From Halichondria panicea (taxonomy: Eukaryota; Porifera; Demospongiae; Suberitida; Halichondriidae), in NCBI RefSeq assembly GCF_963675165.1, contig NC_087380.1, positions 1,851,803 to 1,915,802 of the forward strand: a stretch of DNA of 64,000 nt, given 5' to 3'. This document shows, one piece after another, positions 24,501-34,960 of the stretch (position 1 is its first letter; the number at the start of each line of letters is the position of its first letter). The position numbers were made by a program, and so were the translations under genes. Under the pieces are notes generated by a model. That model was given only the letters and a program-made list of their open reading frames with translations, made no database searches and was not told the DNA's origin.

Positions 24501-27248
24501 AGCCCAAGGGAGCACTGTCTAGATGATCTCACGATGAATTGAAATAATTTGTGAAAAGCCGACTACCTAAAATTCAGACCCAATTGCTTCAGAAGTTCAG
24601 ATTACTGGTAGATCTAAAGTGCTGCCACATTATGCTGTCGACTTAAACGCCTAGGATTCACTTAAAGAAGGCTAAACACATCAATACAGTGGTTTTCCTT
24701 ACCTTTGCAGGCTATACTGCAAGAGCACTGCAACCACAATGTAGTAAATATAGTATTTTGGTTGGCTTCTGTTAGTAACAAGCCAACAAAATTACTTGCT
24801 ATTATTATGGCCTGCAAAATGCAAACTGTAACTGGTTTTAATTTGGCAATTTCAAAACTGCCAAATTAGTGGACCTAATTGCTGTAGTAGCCTAAGACGT
24901 CAAATTAATCAAATTCTAATAGCTCACTCGCCAAATAATTATAATAGCCACTAAATGTTCCAGGTGTCTCATATTTTGTCTGACTGAAGTGATGGTAGCT
25001 CTGATGGTAGCTCAGCTAACTTGTTGCTTGGTTCATTGTGGCAAAATGATATGAGCTAAAACTTGTATAAACTTGCTATAGGGAGTGGAGGGCCTGTATT
25101 TACTAGGCTCAAAATTGGATATTTCCGAAAGCAGCTTGTTGACCTCAAGCATTATATAGAAGGAGTGCTGTGAAAGTAGAGTAGTAACCCCTTGAGCTGT
25201 GTGAAAAGTCTGCAATAGCCAGTATTTAACCCAATTGATTTTTGTGATGTGGGTGGACTAAAATAACACAGACAGGTAATCACTACATTGTGGTTGCAGT
25301 GCTCTTGGAGTATAGCCTGCAAAGGTATGGAAAACCACTGTACAACGCTCTAAAAATAGATGTAGGTCTTGCACAACCAATCATTCATTTACAATATGAA
25401 ACTGTGAGCATGCCCAGCTCTGACCATTACTATATGTACACATACCTGAGGTCAATTAGTGGTAGTTTCTTTTTGTTTTTAAACTGATATTTTAAGTGAG
25501 GTGAAAAAGGTTGTAGACTAAGAGTGTAAATTCTAATCACATTTTTGTATTACTATATAAACACAATGAATGCTACAAGTTACACTTGTATTCTTCCCCC
25601 CCCCCCACCCCCCAGCGTGCCCTCCCCCCTGGTCCGAGTGAGAAGCCCCCTGCCATGAGACCGAGGGTGGCCACAGTTGCACAGTTACCACCACCCAGGG
25701 TCGTCGACTACCCTCACTTCAATGTGAGTCACTAGCACACACATAACTGTATGAATGGCCAGTAGTAGTCTAAATGATGCTGTGTACAACGGTGTGCTCT
25801 ATTAGTGTTCTGTCCTCATTGGTTGAATATACCCTAAACTGCTTGCCTTAAATCATTGCTTGAATGTCTATAGTTGTTCATTAGTTTGATAGAGAGTGTA
25901 CAGTGCTGCCTTGTGTACGTGTATGTCTCCTTCCTTGCAGTCTCAACAGCTGATCAGCTACAAGGATCTGAAGGTGTCACGTGACCTGCCGCACTTTTTA
26001 GAGTCAGCCTGGATGAACCCAAGCATCTCGTGAGTCAACCAATATCTCTTGGTGCAGTTATAGCTATACTGAGTATCCCTGTCAGTAATGATCCCCAAAT
26101 ATACATGTGCAATGCATGTGCACATTTGCTATGTATTTCCAAGTACAGTAGCCCACATGTATGTACCATCCAACCACTGTGTAGACCATAATCTAGTTAG
26201 CCTACCCCATTGGCTTGTACGAGAAGACATTCAGCTGTTCCAGGTGTTTTTACTTAGTGGTGTGTGGTTGCTAGCTTCCACATATCCAGTGTTAAATTAC
26301 CGTATAGCGCAAAATTTTCGAGGCACTTATGTTTCGTGGATTGGCCTCTAAAAGCCATTTCGTTGCACAATGTTTGTGGGATGGCTGCTTACCGGAAGCC
26401 ACGCCTTAAATCTTTGCACGTTATAGCAGGTAATTTAACAATTAATTTTTCGTGGACTTAATTTTTGTGACCCACGAAATCTGCGAAAATTCCGTGCTGT
26501 ACGGTATATCACATTGTAGCTATGTGTTCATTTTGAGCATTGCTTGTTGAGGCGATGTTTGGGCACCTTTCATACCGTATAGTGGTGGCATGGAGTGATT
26601 GTTGGTACCATTTACTTGTACAATAATGTACCTTATTTTGAAGTCACCCCCCCCCCCTCTCCTCCCTCAGGAGAGATGGTTCTCGAGACATGCTCACTGG
26701 TAAATCCAACGGGACCTTCCTGGTTCGACCTAAGGGTAATGTGGAGGAGTCCTCAACCATGCCTTGTCACACACACACCATCGACATTGTGTAAGTAAAG
26801 GAGAGACATAGTTCATTGCTGTGCCAGTGTGGTTTCTATATATATATAGAGAGAGAGGCCATTAGCTAGATGAAAATCACAATTAATTTATTTGTAACTT
26901 GACAATGAGCCTTAATCGGTAACTGTACACTGTACATGCATGTTGCTCTGAAACCCACTTATTACACCAATAGTTTGTTTTTGTACATTGTATACATGGT
27001 TGCTTGTATCAGATTATGTGATTTTTGATCACTTTCCTCTTTCTCCCCTGTGCAGAGATGGAGGCAGGTTCAAGAGGATCCCTGTGTACAGAGACCCTGC
27101 TGGGGGGTACGGATTTGCATCACCATTCGAATTTGACTCTCTGCTCAGTTTAGTTCTGTACTATGCCACCAACACGATGGAGAAACACAACCCTGAACTG
27201 GAGACAATGCTTAAATACCCTGCATTCCATGTGGACAGGGGCCGTTAG
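16821..27248 (+). CDS. PIK3R: PI3-kinase regulatory subunit, p85/p55-like
   Basis: Fourteen exons: 16821-16869, 18929-19048, 20024-20225, 20608-20733, 21160-21481, 21831-21944, 22473-22591, 22857-23033, 23277-23411, 23972-24098, 25616-25723, 25941-26029, 26671-26790, 27056-27248. They sum to 2,001 nt, 666 aa. A Pro-rich N-terminus (about 1-60) has a class II SH3 ligand 'PPLPPR'. The nSH2 starts at '[12 protein letters not shown]' with FLVR at 181-184. The iSH2 coiled coil spans about 274-455. A Pro-rich linker precedes the cSH2 with FLVR at 579-582 and a C-terminal '[19 protein letters not shown]'. In animals this subunit binds and restrains p110 through iSH2 and recruits it to phospho-YxxM motifs. 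The N-terminal SH3 and RhoGAP-like domains of vertebrate p85alpha/beta are absent, as in p55 forms. The next gene starts 165 bp after the stop. Confidence 0.93.
18100..18430. repeat. About 17-bp minisatellite in p85 intron 1
   Basis: Around twenty copies of a 'tctctatcagtgtgctc' motif with length variants. All three forward frames stay open, producing spurious Ser/Leu/Cys-rich ORFs. Confidence 0.95.
18505..18640. repeat. GT-rich 'gtgtgaggtgttagctg' tandem repeat
   Basis: Several imperfect copies of a roughly 21-bp unit immediately downstream of the previous minisatellite, still in p85 intron 1. Confidence 0.9.
19659..19869. mobile_element. MITE, 'TACCGT..CTAGAAT' family (copy 2, complete)
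   Basis: Both ends read taccgtattactagaat (inverted at the right end). The interior contains 'gcgatctaact', 'tttaccagtac' and 'gcaaattgatcaatt', shared with the copies at 3323-3510 and about 28030-28190. It lies in p85 intron 2. Confidence 0.8.
21025..21145. repeat. CA-rich tandem repeat before p85 exon 5
   Basis: (CA)n with interspersed 'cttccaccccc' units immediately before the acceptor at 21160. It provides an extended C-rich tract. Confidence 0.9.
21485..21655. repeat. GT microsatellite with a duplicated piece of exon 5 end
   Basis: Three (GT)n blocks alternate with two copies of 'ggggaagacggcgggagagaggt', which resembles the last bases of p85 exon 5 plus its donor (21465-21487). The donor region was apparently amplified twice, creating decoy donor-like sites within the intron. 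Confidence 0.85.
24166..25515. mobile_element. Non-autonomous DNA element with long nested inverted repeats
   Basis: The left arm (about 24166-24290) and right arm (about 25390-25515) are inverted copies, sharing 'acaacctttttcacctcact', 'ttgacctcaggtatgtgtac' and 'gagctgggcatgctcaca'. A second inverted pair lies inside (about 24690-24745 and 25276-25343). No transposase ORF is present. It lies in p85 intron 10. Confidence 0.75.
26298..26506. mobile_element. MITE, 'TACCGTATAGC..ATTTTCG' family
   Basis: Inverted ends of about 23 bp (taccgtatagcgcaaaattt / aaaattccgtgctgtacggta). The interior carries 'cgtgga' and 'cacgaaat' pieces typical of this family here. It lies in p85 intron 12. Confidence 0.7.
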
Positions 27249-27372
27249 TAACTGAACTAGCAGCTGTACAGTATTGTATGTGTATAGTGTAGGATTCTTT
27301 TTCTGTGGGTGCATGTACACTTTTTTGATGTGTGGAAATTTCAATTTAAACTTCCTGTTGTCATCATAATAT

Positions 27373-27378
27373 AATAAA
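27373..27378 (+). promoter_or_regulatory. Likely polyadenylation signal of p85 gene
   Basis: AATAAA lies 125 bp after the p85 stop codon and only 36 bp before the start codon of receptor A, so the p85 3' end and the receptor 5' end are nearly abutting. Confidence 0.5.
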
Positions 27379-27413
27379 GTCAACCAATAATTGAATGCAT
27401 GCATGAGGACAGC

Positions 27414-30400
27414 ATGAACAAGTTACAAGGTGGCTGTGGCTGTGTATTTTGGCTGGTATTTTTGACTGGAGCTGCTCAGCTCTTGCTTGTGTGTGGACAA
27501 AGTTTACCTGCAGCTGGTATGTTTACTTTCATGACCTCTGCCAGCATATATAGTGTATAAATGTTGCATGCATGCAGAAGTGTACTTATCTCTGGGATCA
27601 ACCAACATCACCACTAACAACACTGAGATCCCCATCACTGATATTGGAGAGGATGCTGTGGGTGGTCTGCCTTCTCTCATCTGTAACACTGTCTACGCTA
27701 CCTGCTGTAGAAGTAATGCTGAGAACAATGGTAACGGAGGTTTAGGACAGTGGACGTATCCTGATGGGAGAGTGATACTGAACAATGCTGGCTCAACGAC
27801 TGTTGGTGAGCAGTTCTACATTGTGAGGAATGCTCCACAACTGATCAGACTGGCTCGTAGACAGTCTAACAACCCTCTGAGTCCAACTGGGTCCTACTGC
27901 TGTACCATACCAACTACTGGAGGAGAAATGACCCTCTGTGCCAACCTGGGTGAGTGAGCTAGTACATGCTAGTACATGCAGTGCATGCATGATGGATACA
28001 TGTGCGTATGCGACAATAATTATGTATATACCGCAATAATTATTTTTCTGAAAACAAATGACCTTTCGCCATCTAGCTATTGCGTTCTGCCAAGGATTGT
28101 ATGTATTTACCAGTACATGCACAAATTTAGGTTTTGCGATTTTATTGTTGCGAATTGATCACCTCGCAAAGTTCGCGTATATGGTATAATAATTATGATA
28201 CATGCATGCATGCAGTTGTAGACTGTGGCCCGCCTCCCACTATTCCCAATGGATCTCCTGGGACACCAACCAGCACAACATTTGAAGGGACAGTGTCTTA
28301 CACGTGCAACAATAGATACCGTATGTCAGGATCAGCCACTGTAACTTGTGAGGCTAGTGGGAGTTGGAGCACAAAACCAACTTGCTCAGGTCTGTGAAAC
28401 ATAATTGTGGTGCCGTATAGTGGGAAATTTTCGCGGGTGAACGTTTTTGCCATATGGCTCAAGAGCCCTCAGAATAAATTTTCGCCATTTTCGTTTCAAT
28501 GCCAAAAAACCATCAATGCCAAAAAACCATCAATACAATCATATCAATAATATTATAATATACAAGCATTGCACAGAGACACTATTTTGAAAACTTCCTT
28601 TTGAGACTGTGTGAAAGTAATTTGCTATCTTGAAAGTATTGAGTTCAAACTTCCTTTTTGGACTATATGGAAGTAAAAACTTTCGATTCACCTTTTTAAA
28701 GCCAACACCCATGCATCAATAAAATATCCGTACATGGGAGTTTCTCCTAGTTTTGTGTTAGCTAATGGTGCATGTTAGCTAATGGTAGGGTCGTTTTTAG
28801 CTGCAGCTATTTTTTATATGCGGCCACCTCACTATTCCGACCAAGCTGCACTTCTCAAGGGTGGCCGGATTAACGAGAGTCCACTAATAACTACTCTTTC
28901 ACAAATCATAAGAAATGGAAAAACAGATCAAACAAAAACGTTGGTAGTGATAACGGATTACAGAACTATAATTATGCCGTAGGGTAAAGCTGACTGTGTG
29001 TGTCTGTGTGTGTGTGTGTGTGTATTCTAGCTGTAACTGCTCAACTGTTTACTAATGCGACGAAAACTAACATGTACAGTTTTGATAGGCTTCTAGCCAT
29101 GTCCATTTGGATTATAATTTGTAAAACTAAAGCTTCTTTCGGCTTTAGTTTTGCTTACTTGGAGGCCATTGAAGTCGCTCAGTTTAGACTCTTGCGTAGC
29201 AATATCTGTTAATTTATAGGATAGTAGTTGTTTCTGCATGCAGTAAAGCAAAAGTTACACTGCCTTGCAATATCCGTTGCATCAAGTTATTGCATCATGC
29301 AATGCTGCACATAGTACATGCCAACTTATAGTCTACCGCGTGCTGTTATTTTACTTTTAGCATCCGTTTCACAGTCATTCATTTCCTATCAATTATACTC
29401 AATTCATCACTGTGTGTGCAAACTTGAACTATTCGTTATTACAGCTGCTGTAACTGCAATGGTCTGTACTGATCTGATGGACCTAGTCAATGGAGGTATT
29501 GTTTATGATATGGAGACCAATGATAACAGACCAGTGAACACTGTGGCCACCTACACCTGTGACACTGGCTACACTCTCAATGGAAGCAGCACTACCAGGA
29601 CTTGTGGAAGTGATGGAGTGTGGAGTGGATCGGATCCAACGTGTGAAGGTTGGAGGCAACACGTTTACAGTCATGCACTCTGTGTTGAGCAGTATTAATA
29701 TTTCAAGTATTAATCTCTTACAGCCATTGAGTGTCCTCCTCTATCGGCCATTATCAATGGTACTATGATCTCCTACTCTCCTGATGTCACCCCGGACTAT
29801 GACCTGGGAACTAATGCAACCTACACTTGTGAGGCTGGGTTCCATCTTAAGGGTAATGGTGTACGAGTGTGTATGGACGATGATGGAATGGACGCCATTG
29901 GAGTGTGGAGTGATCAGGAGCCAAGCTGTGTCCGTAAGTTATCAATATTGTAGTGTATGTTTTATGTTTTGCAACAGAACATTTGTCCACTAAAATATTA
30001 TACATAATTATACGTATAGTACTTACTGTCAGCTATCTCTGATTGTGTAATAATTATTGGCAAAGACCAGAACAATTTATGCATGAGCTATTTCTTGTTT
30101 CCCCAGCCATCCCTCCTCCTGTACGCTCAGTGTTTTTCCAACTCAGACTCACCAACATCAACAACTGTCCTGACTGGGTGGTGAGTGCTAAGAATGTCCT
30201 AAAGCTAAAGCAAACTAACAATTACTTCTCTCTATATATATAAGGACCAGGACGGGAGGTTAGAAATTGTAACGAATGCGTTTGCTGCCGAGGTGGAGAG
30301 TCACTGTGGGTGTGGTTTCTCAAGCACGGTCATTACTGCCCCCCGCTTCCGCTGCTTCCCTGGGTCGGACAGAGCTGTCACATTCCGAGCCACTCTAACC

Positions 30401-31418
30401 GATTCCAGGCTCCTGACTCCCATACAGGACTGGATACAAACCAATGGATTCATTCCCATTCAGAATATACTGGTTGAGGTGGAAAAGTCTTGTCAGGTGC
30501 AGGTATCAAGCCTTGCAGACACAGAGTGCACCACCAACCAGCCTGTAGCTGCAGCGATCATTGACCTAGCCACTGTGGTTGGTGGAGTGGTGGGAGGAGC
30601 GGTGGGGTTGATCCTTCTGGTGGGTGTTGTTGTCATAGTGATTGCTGTACTGTTGTTGAAGAGTAGGAGACAGAAGATGATCGTCCACAGAACAACAAAG
30701 TAAGTGAATCAATAATTTTACTAGAGCATTGAAGTGCAAACCCTCGACGTTAATTTGTGATTTGATGTAGTCTACAGCCTCGAATCAAAGCCGTGTGTAC
30801 ATACATGTACATAGGCCACATGCAGCTTACTCACTTTTATTCGAAAACGAAACATCAAAAAATAGCTAGCCAACTTTACCTTGTTGTGTTGGGATAAAAA
30901 CAGTGCTATCTGAGTATACACAGAACGACAGACAGACTGAATGACCGACTATATACTATAAACCCGTGACGCCGCGGCGCACCTCTGGTTAATTATGTAT
31001 CTCTCTACTGTTCTGAATTTGTACAAATTAACTATATCTACTCCCCAGACATGACCTACCACCAGTGTCGCTAAAGGGTGTGGTCAGTACTGGTGAGATA
31101 CAATCATACAAGGTAATGGAAATGGGTCACGAATACGAGGAAGTGTCCAAGTTCCAACGAGCCATTGGTGGAACACCACCCTTACATACAACTGGCTCCG
31201 AAAGCAAGTATGTTATAAAGACTGAGTCATCACCACCCACTCCACCCACTCCACAACCCTCACAAGCGACTAAGGCTGCCGGAAATGATATTGAGTTTAC
31301 AGAGTGCGTTGCTTACAGCAGTGCACGACCACCCACAGTCACCCCCCACATCCCACAAGCTTATGAACTAATACCCAACCCCCTGTATGCTACTGTTGAC
31401 TATTTGCATACTGTATAA
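27414..31418 (+). CDS. Receptor A: Ig-like + 3 CCP + TM + YxxM tail
   Basis: Exons 27414-27516, 27578-27949, 28216-28389, 29445-29648, 29724-29933, 30107-30180, 30245-30699 and 31049-31418 give 653 aa with every phase matching. A signal peptide (MNKLQGG..LTGAAQLLLVCG) precedes an Ig-like domain (Cys in 'SLIC' and 'TCC', closing 'SPTGSYCC'). Three CCP/sushi domains follow, each with four Cys and a Trp near the end. A membrane-proximal Cys module ('HCGCGF', 'RCFPGSD') ends in a Val/Ile/Leu/Gly TM helix and a basic anchor. The tail of about 130 aa has YKVM (551-554), 'HEYEEV', Pro-rich 'PPTPPTP' and NPLY (641-644). YxxM is the p85 SH2 consensus; NPxY suits PTB domains. The acceptor at 30245 is AAG rather than the CAG of its paralogues. 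A PI3K-coupled surface-receptor role is inferred; the ligand is unknown. Confidence 0.88.
28030..28190. mobile_element. MITE, 'TACCGT..CTAGAAT' family (copy 3, partial)
   Basis: Shares 'cgccatctagctattgcgttctgcc', 'tttaccagtac' and 'gcgaattgatca' with the copies at 3323 and 19659. The outer ends are eroded. It lies in an intron of receptor A. Confidence 0.65.
28411..28500. mobile_element. Partial 'CCGTATAG..ATTTTCG' MITE end
   Basis: gccgtatagtgggaaatttt followed by 'cgcgggtgaacg' matches the left end of the same family as 26298-26506. No matching right end was found nearby. Confidence 0.45.
28790..28900. mobile_element. Fragment of pogo-like MITE (see 55975-56389)
   Basis: Contains 'cctcactattccgaccaagctgca' and 'ccggattaacgagagtc', matching the right part of the complete element in receptor C. 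It lies in receptor A intron 3. Confidence 0.7.
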
Positions 31419-31684
31419 TCTTGTCTAATGTTATTGCTTGCATGCATTTCATTTTGTATGGCATTGTCATCAATTTTACGCATCCTTGCTATTTGGACTC
31501 CACCCAACAACTGTGGATTATCATACCATGTCGTTGAATGTGGTTGTTATTAGCCGCTAAAAACTCATAGCAGCCTCTATTCCAGGCCATATTTCATCTA
31601 GCATTTGAAAAGCCGTTCTGGTGACAAATTAAAGTAAATGTGTGGTCTGGTGGCAGAGGAAGATAGTCAGTAATAAGTGTCAAT

Positions 31685-31842
31685 TAAATCTGCTTCCAGA
31701 GGACTTTAAAATTGCATTTCGATCGTCTACTCTTTCTTTATTACCTCCAATCACAGTGAAGTTTACAAGGGGGAGGTACTAAAGAAAGATTAGATGATAG
31801 GAATGCAATTAAAATGTCCTCCGAAAGCAGATTTTAACTTTG
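31685..31842. mobile_element. Palindromic MITE, about 160 bp, in the 3' flank of receptor A
   Basis: The two halves are inverted copies ('aaatctgctt', 'ggac', 'ttgcatttcgatcgtctac', 'tctttctttattacctcc' against their complements), forming one near-perfect hairpin. A second copy begins at about 63895 and is cut by the window end, in the equivalent flank of receptor D. Confidence 0.75.
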
Positions 31843-31979
31843 ACCTTGTGACTATCCAACTCGCGAGTATGAATCTAGCCGATAGGATCATTGAGAACGT
31901 ATAATAATATAAAACTGTGTCCCTCCTAGGGATCTTTGCACGGAGTGGGTATTGTAATGAGTTTCATACCATTATGACT

Positions 31980-32142
31980 ACAGTATAGTGAGACATTTTT
32001 GTGGGGTGCAACATTTCGTATTTTTCGAGGGCAGAGTAAGTTAACACGAAAATTAAAACTGGGATAAACTCCCACACGAAAAATTTTACTGAGGGCTCTA
32101 AAGTCAAATAGCGAACATTTCCCGCTATATATAAACGGTATT
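31980..32142. mobile_element. MITE, 'CCGTATAG..' family, diverged
   Basis: Left 'cagtatagtgagacattttt' and right 'aacatttcccgctatat' ends are imperfect inverted repeats, with 'cacgaaaatt' pieces inside. Confidence 0.5.
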
Positions 32143-32847
32143 AGAAAACACAATAATGTAGCTAGCATACTACAAGCTTATACTGTAGATTAACCCAAAC
32201 ATACTTATCATGAGTCAACCAACATCTCTAGCTCTTGAGTGTATAGTCGGCTATACTGAGTATATCCCTGTCAGCCCAACTTCCACCCCATTACTACCAA
32301 TACATGTACTATTTCTTAGGGCAGGTGCCCACATTGGTTTACCATTCCAACCACTGTAGACATACAGCTGTTTACTTGTGGGTATGTGTGTGTGTGTGTG
32401 CTTGCTTGCTTTCAATCTGATAGAGTGCTGAGTGTGTTTATTGTGAGCATTGCCTGTTGTGTTGTGCCTGAGGCAATGTTTGTGCACATAGCCTATAGGG
32501 CTGTGATAATTTAGGAACTCTAGCAAATGGTGCGCGTTGCCTTTGTTCATTTAATTGTCAATCTGCATGTTCACTGTGTGTGAAATACCTTAGTGTGGTT
32601 CATACATGTTACTGTAGCTGTAGTGTCTGTCTTCATAGAGGCTAGCAACATGTTCATTACAAACATATCTGTACTTGTCAATAGTCTAAATTGGTACTGT
32701 ACATGCAATGCTGTACGCTGTTCAGCCTACCATTTGACGCCAATAGCTTATTGTGCACATACAAAGTCTTGCAGTGAGAAATGCATCAGATTTATAATTA
32801 TATATGGGTGACCACATTTACATCGGTCATGGTATTCCCCCGTGCAG

Positions 32848-33031
32848 AGATGGAGGCAGGTTCAAGAAGATCCCCGTGTACAGAGACCCTGCTGGGGGTA
32901 CGGATTTGCATCACCATTCGAATTTGACTCTCTGCTCAGTTTAGTTCTGTACTATACCACCAACACGATGGAGAAACACAACCCTGAACTAGAGACAATG
33001 CCCTGCATTCCATGTGGACAGGGGCCGTTAG
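32848..33031 (+). pseudogene. Duplicated p85 last exon (copy upstream of receptor B)
   Basis: Preceded by a CAG acceptor, it matches p85 exon 14 (27056-27248) almost base for base. It lacks one G in the GGGG run after 'cctgct' and has an internal deletion near the end, so the SH2 reading frame is broken. Flanking sequence from about 32210 also matches p85 introns 12-13. No usable exon 13 copy was seen. Confidence 0.9.
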
Positions 33032-33677
33032 TAACTGAACTAGCAGCTGTACAGTATTGTATGTGTATAGTGTAGGATTCTCTTTCTGTGTATGTGGTGC
33101 ATGTATGTGGATCAATGTGGGTGCATGCTGGGTGCATGTACATTTTTTGATTGTGGAAATTGATAATTCAGACTTCCTGTTGTCACTGATCATAATTATG
33201 ATCACTAATAATTTGGAGCATGCATGCATGAAGACAGCATGAAGAAGTTACAAGGTAACTGTGTCTCTTGGCTGGTCTATTTGACTGGAGCTGCTCAGCT
33301 CCTGCTAGTGTGTGGAGAGGGTATGTTTTACTTGTGCATGATCTCTGCCAGCAATATTCACTATTGGATTCCATCACAATCTCTCTTCCATACAGAGATA
33401 GCAATCTGTTTTGATCTCAATCTCACCAATGGAAACATTGTCTACACTGCTGGATCTCCTGACAACAGACCTATCTTTTCTGGAGCTACCTCACACGTGC
33501 AATCCTGGCTACACTCTCGCTGGAGATAGCCCGAGGGTCTGTGTGAGTGGAGGGATCTGGAGTGGGTCAGCTCCAACTTGTCAAGGTGAGTTCTATTAAT
33601 TATAGACACTGTTTTTGGAGGTATCTATGAGTTAGAAGCCCAAAGGCACTGAATGCTGGCCGGTGACCAAGCCTTGC

Positions 33678-33971
33678 CAGGGCGTAACTAGCAATGAGGC
33701 AGAGGAGGTGCTTGCCTCCTGAATATCAAGTGTCATGTGACTCACTGGCTAGCTAACTTCTGGATAACTAGCCAACTAGGTATAATTATAGAATGAGCAG
33801 AAAATGAATTCTATCACTCTTGTTGATGAAAAAAGAGAAGAAAAGCAGGTAAAAAATAGCAGTTACTGCAATTTACCTGCTCGCATACACAATAATTAGT
33901 GGGTGTGATTTCTGGTTAAGTATTTTGCGGGGAGTTGCCTCCTTCCCGTATAATTTGTAGTTACGCCCCTG
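33678..33971. mobile_element. MITE with CAGGGGCGTAACTA-type ends and CTTGC target duplication
   Basis: Left 'cagggcgtaacta' and right 'tagttacgcccctg' ends are inverted, with further inverted 'gaggaggtgcttgcctcc'-like sequence. It is flanked on both sides by CTTGC (33673-33677 and 33972-33976). It lies in the large intron of receptor B. Confidence 0.85.
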
Positions 33972-34204
33972 CTTGCAGCTCTCTTCTCACTCTTGCAGCT
34001 ACCAATAGCTAGCATTCTAGTGCAGAGCTAACTACTAAGTAGAGTAGCAACACTCCATGGATAAGTTTTTCTACGCACTCTTCTGAAAAGGTTGCAATGG
34101 CATTCCAAGTAAGCTAAACTAGGCATAACTCGAGAACGAAGCATTATTTTGCAAATCCACGAATTAAACTCCAAGAAAACATGACTAGAAGCCTTATTAC
34201 ATTT

Positions 34205-34320
34205 ATTTATCCTTGAGCAGCTGTAGCAGTCTACACAGACACACCCACATACACAAACACATTACTGTATACCTCGCTTGTGCATGCACACCGAGGCATA
34301 ACTATACACACATATATACA
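34205..34320. repeat. Dispersed repeat, inverted relative to 54945-55020
   Basis: Contains 'gcagctgtagcagtctacac', 'acacatta' and 'cctcg..gtgcatgcacaccgagg'. The complement occurs at 54945-55020, next to the truncated CCP exon of receptor C. Confidence 0.6.
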
Positions 34321-34493
34321 TGTGTGAATGCTCTGGTACTGCTCATGGCTGTGATTATATCTGCACCAATTAACACTCCTGGATCATACACCTGATATAT
34401 CAACTTGCTGATGATAGAAGAGGATGTAAGCTTATTTATTTAGTTAATGACATCATTACTCGTATGTGCTAAGATATTTGGGTAATCATTAGC

Positions 34494-34701
34494 CAGGGTG
34501 TCACACAGGGGGAAAGGGGGTATATAGCTCCAATTTCCCCTCCCCTATATAATTTGCATTCAGGTACTAGTTGGGGTCCATAGCTGGCAAGTTTACATAC
34601 TAACAGGGTATTGAAATAAACAGTCAACCTTTTTTTAGCAACATTTTCTAGTTACTTTTCTTATTTCCCCCCTCTACTTCAAAATCCTGTATGACACCCT
34701 G
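34494..34701. mobile_element. 208-bp MITE with TTAGC target duplication
   Basis: The ends 'cagggtgtcacacagg' and 'cctgtatgacaccctg' are inverted, and TTAGC flanks both sides (34489-34493, 34702-34706). It has no ORF. Confidence 0.9.
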
Positions 34702-34792
34702 TTAGCTGTATGTCTGTATGAGACAAAAAGAGAATGTGTACTAAATCTGGTTTGAATTCAGAAGGCATTTGGAACGGAACCATACCTACGGT

Positions 34793-34960
34793 CCAGTGGC
34801 GGATCCAGGGGGAGATCCAAGGGAGCAAAGGAACCCCCCTTTTGCTCAGAATATTAGAATTGATTTTTAGCAATCTACAGTCATTTACAGTCATATTTTA
34901 CCTATTCTACAGATGTACTAAGGTCAATACCTGCATGCAGTCAACTCTAGAAGGAACAGA
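34793..34960. mobile_element. Possible transposon end starting CAGTGGCGGATCCAGGGGG
   Basis: This start is typical of many short inverted-repeat elements of animals. A partner end was not found, so only the left boundary is suggested. Confidence 0.35.

Noticed and set aside
32936-33229. Antisense ORFs over the p85 exon copy
   Set aside because: The same antisense frame occurs opposite real p85 exon 14, so it is a shadow.
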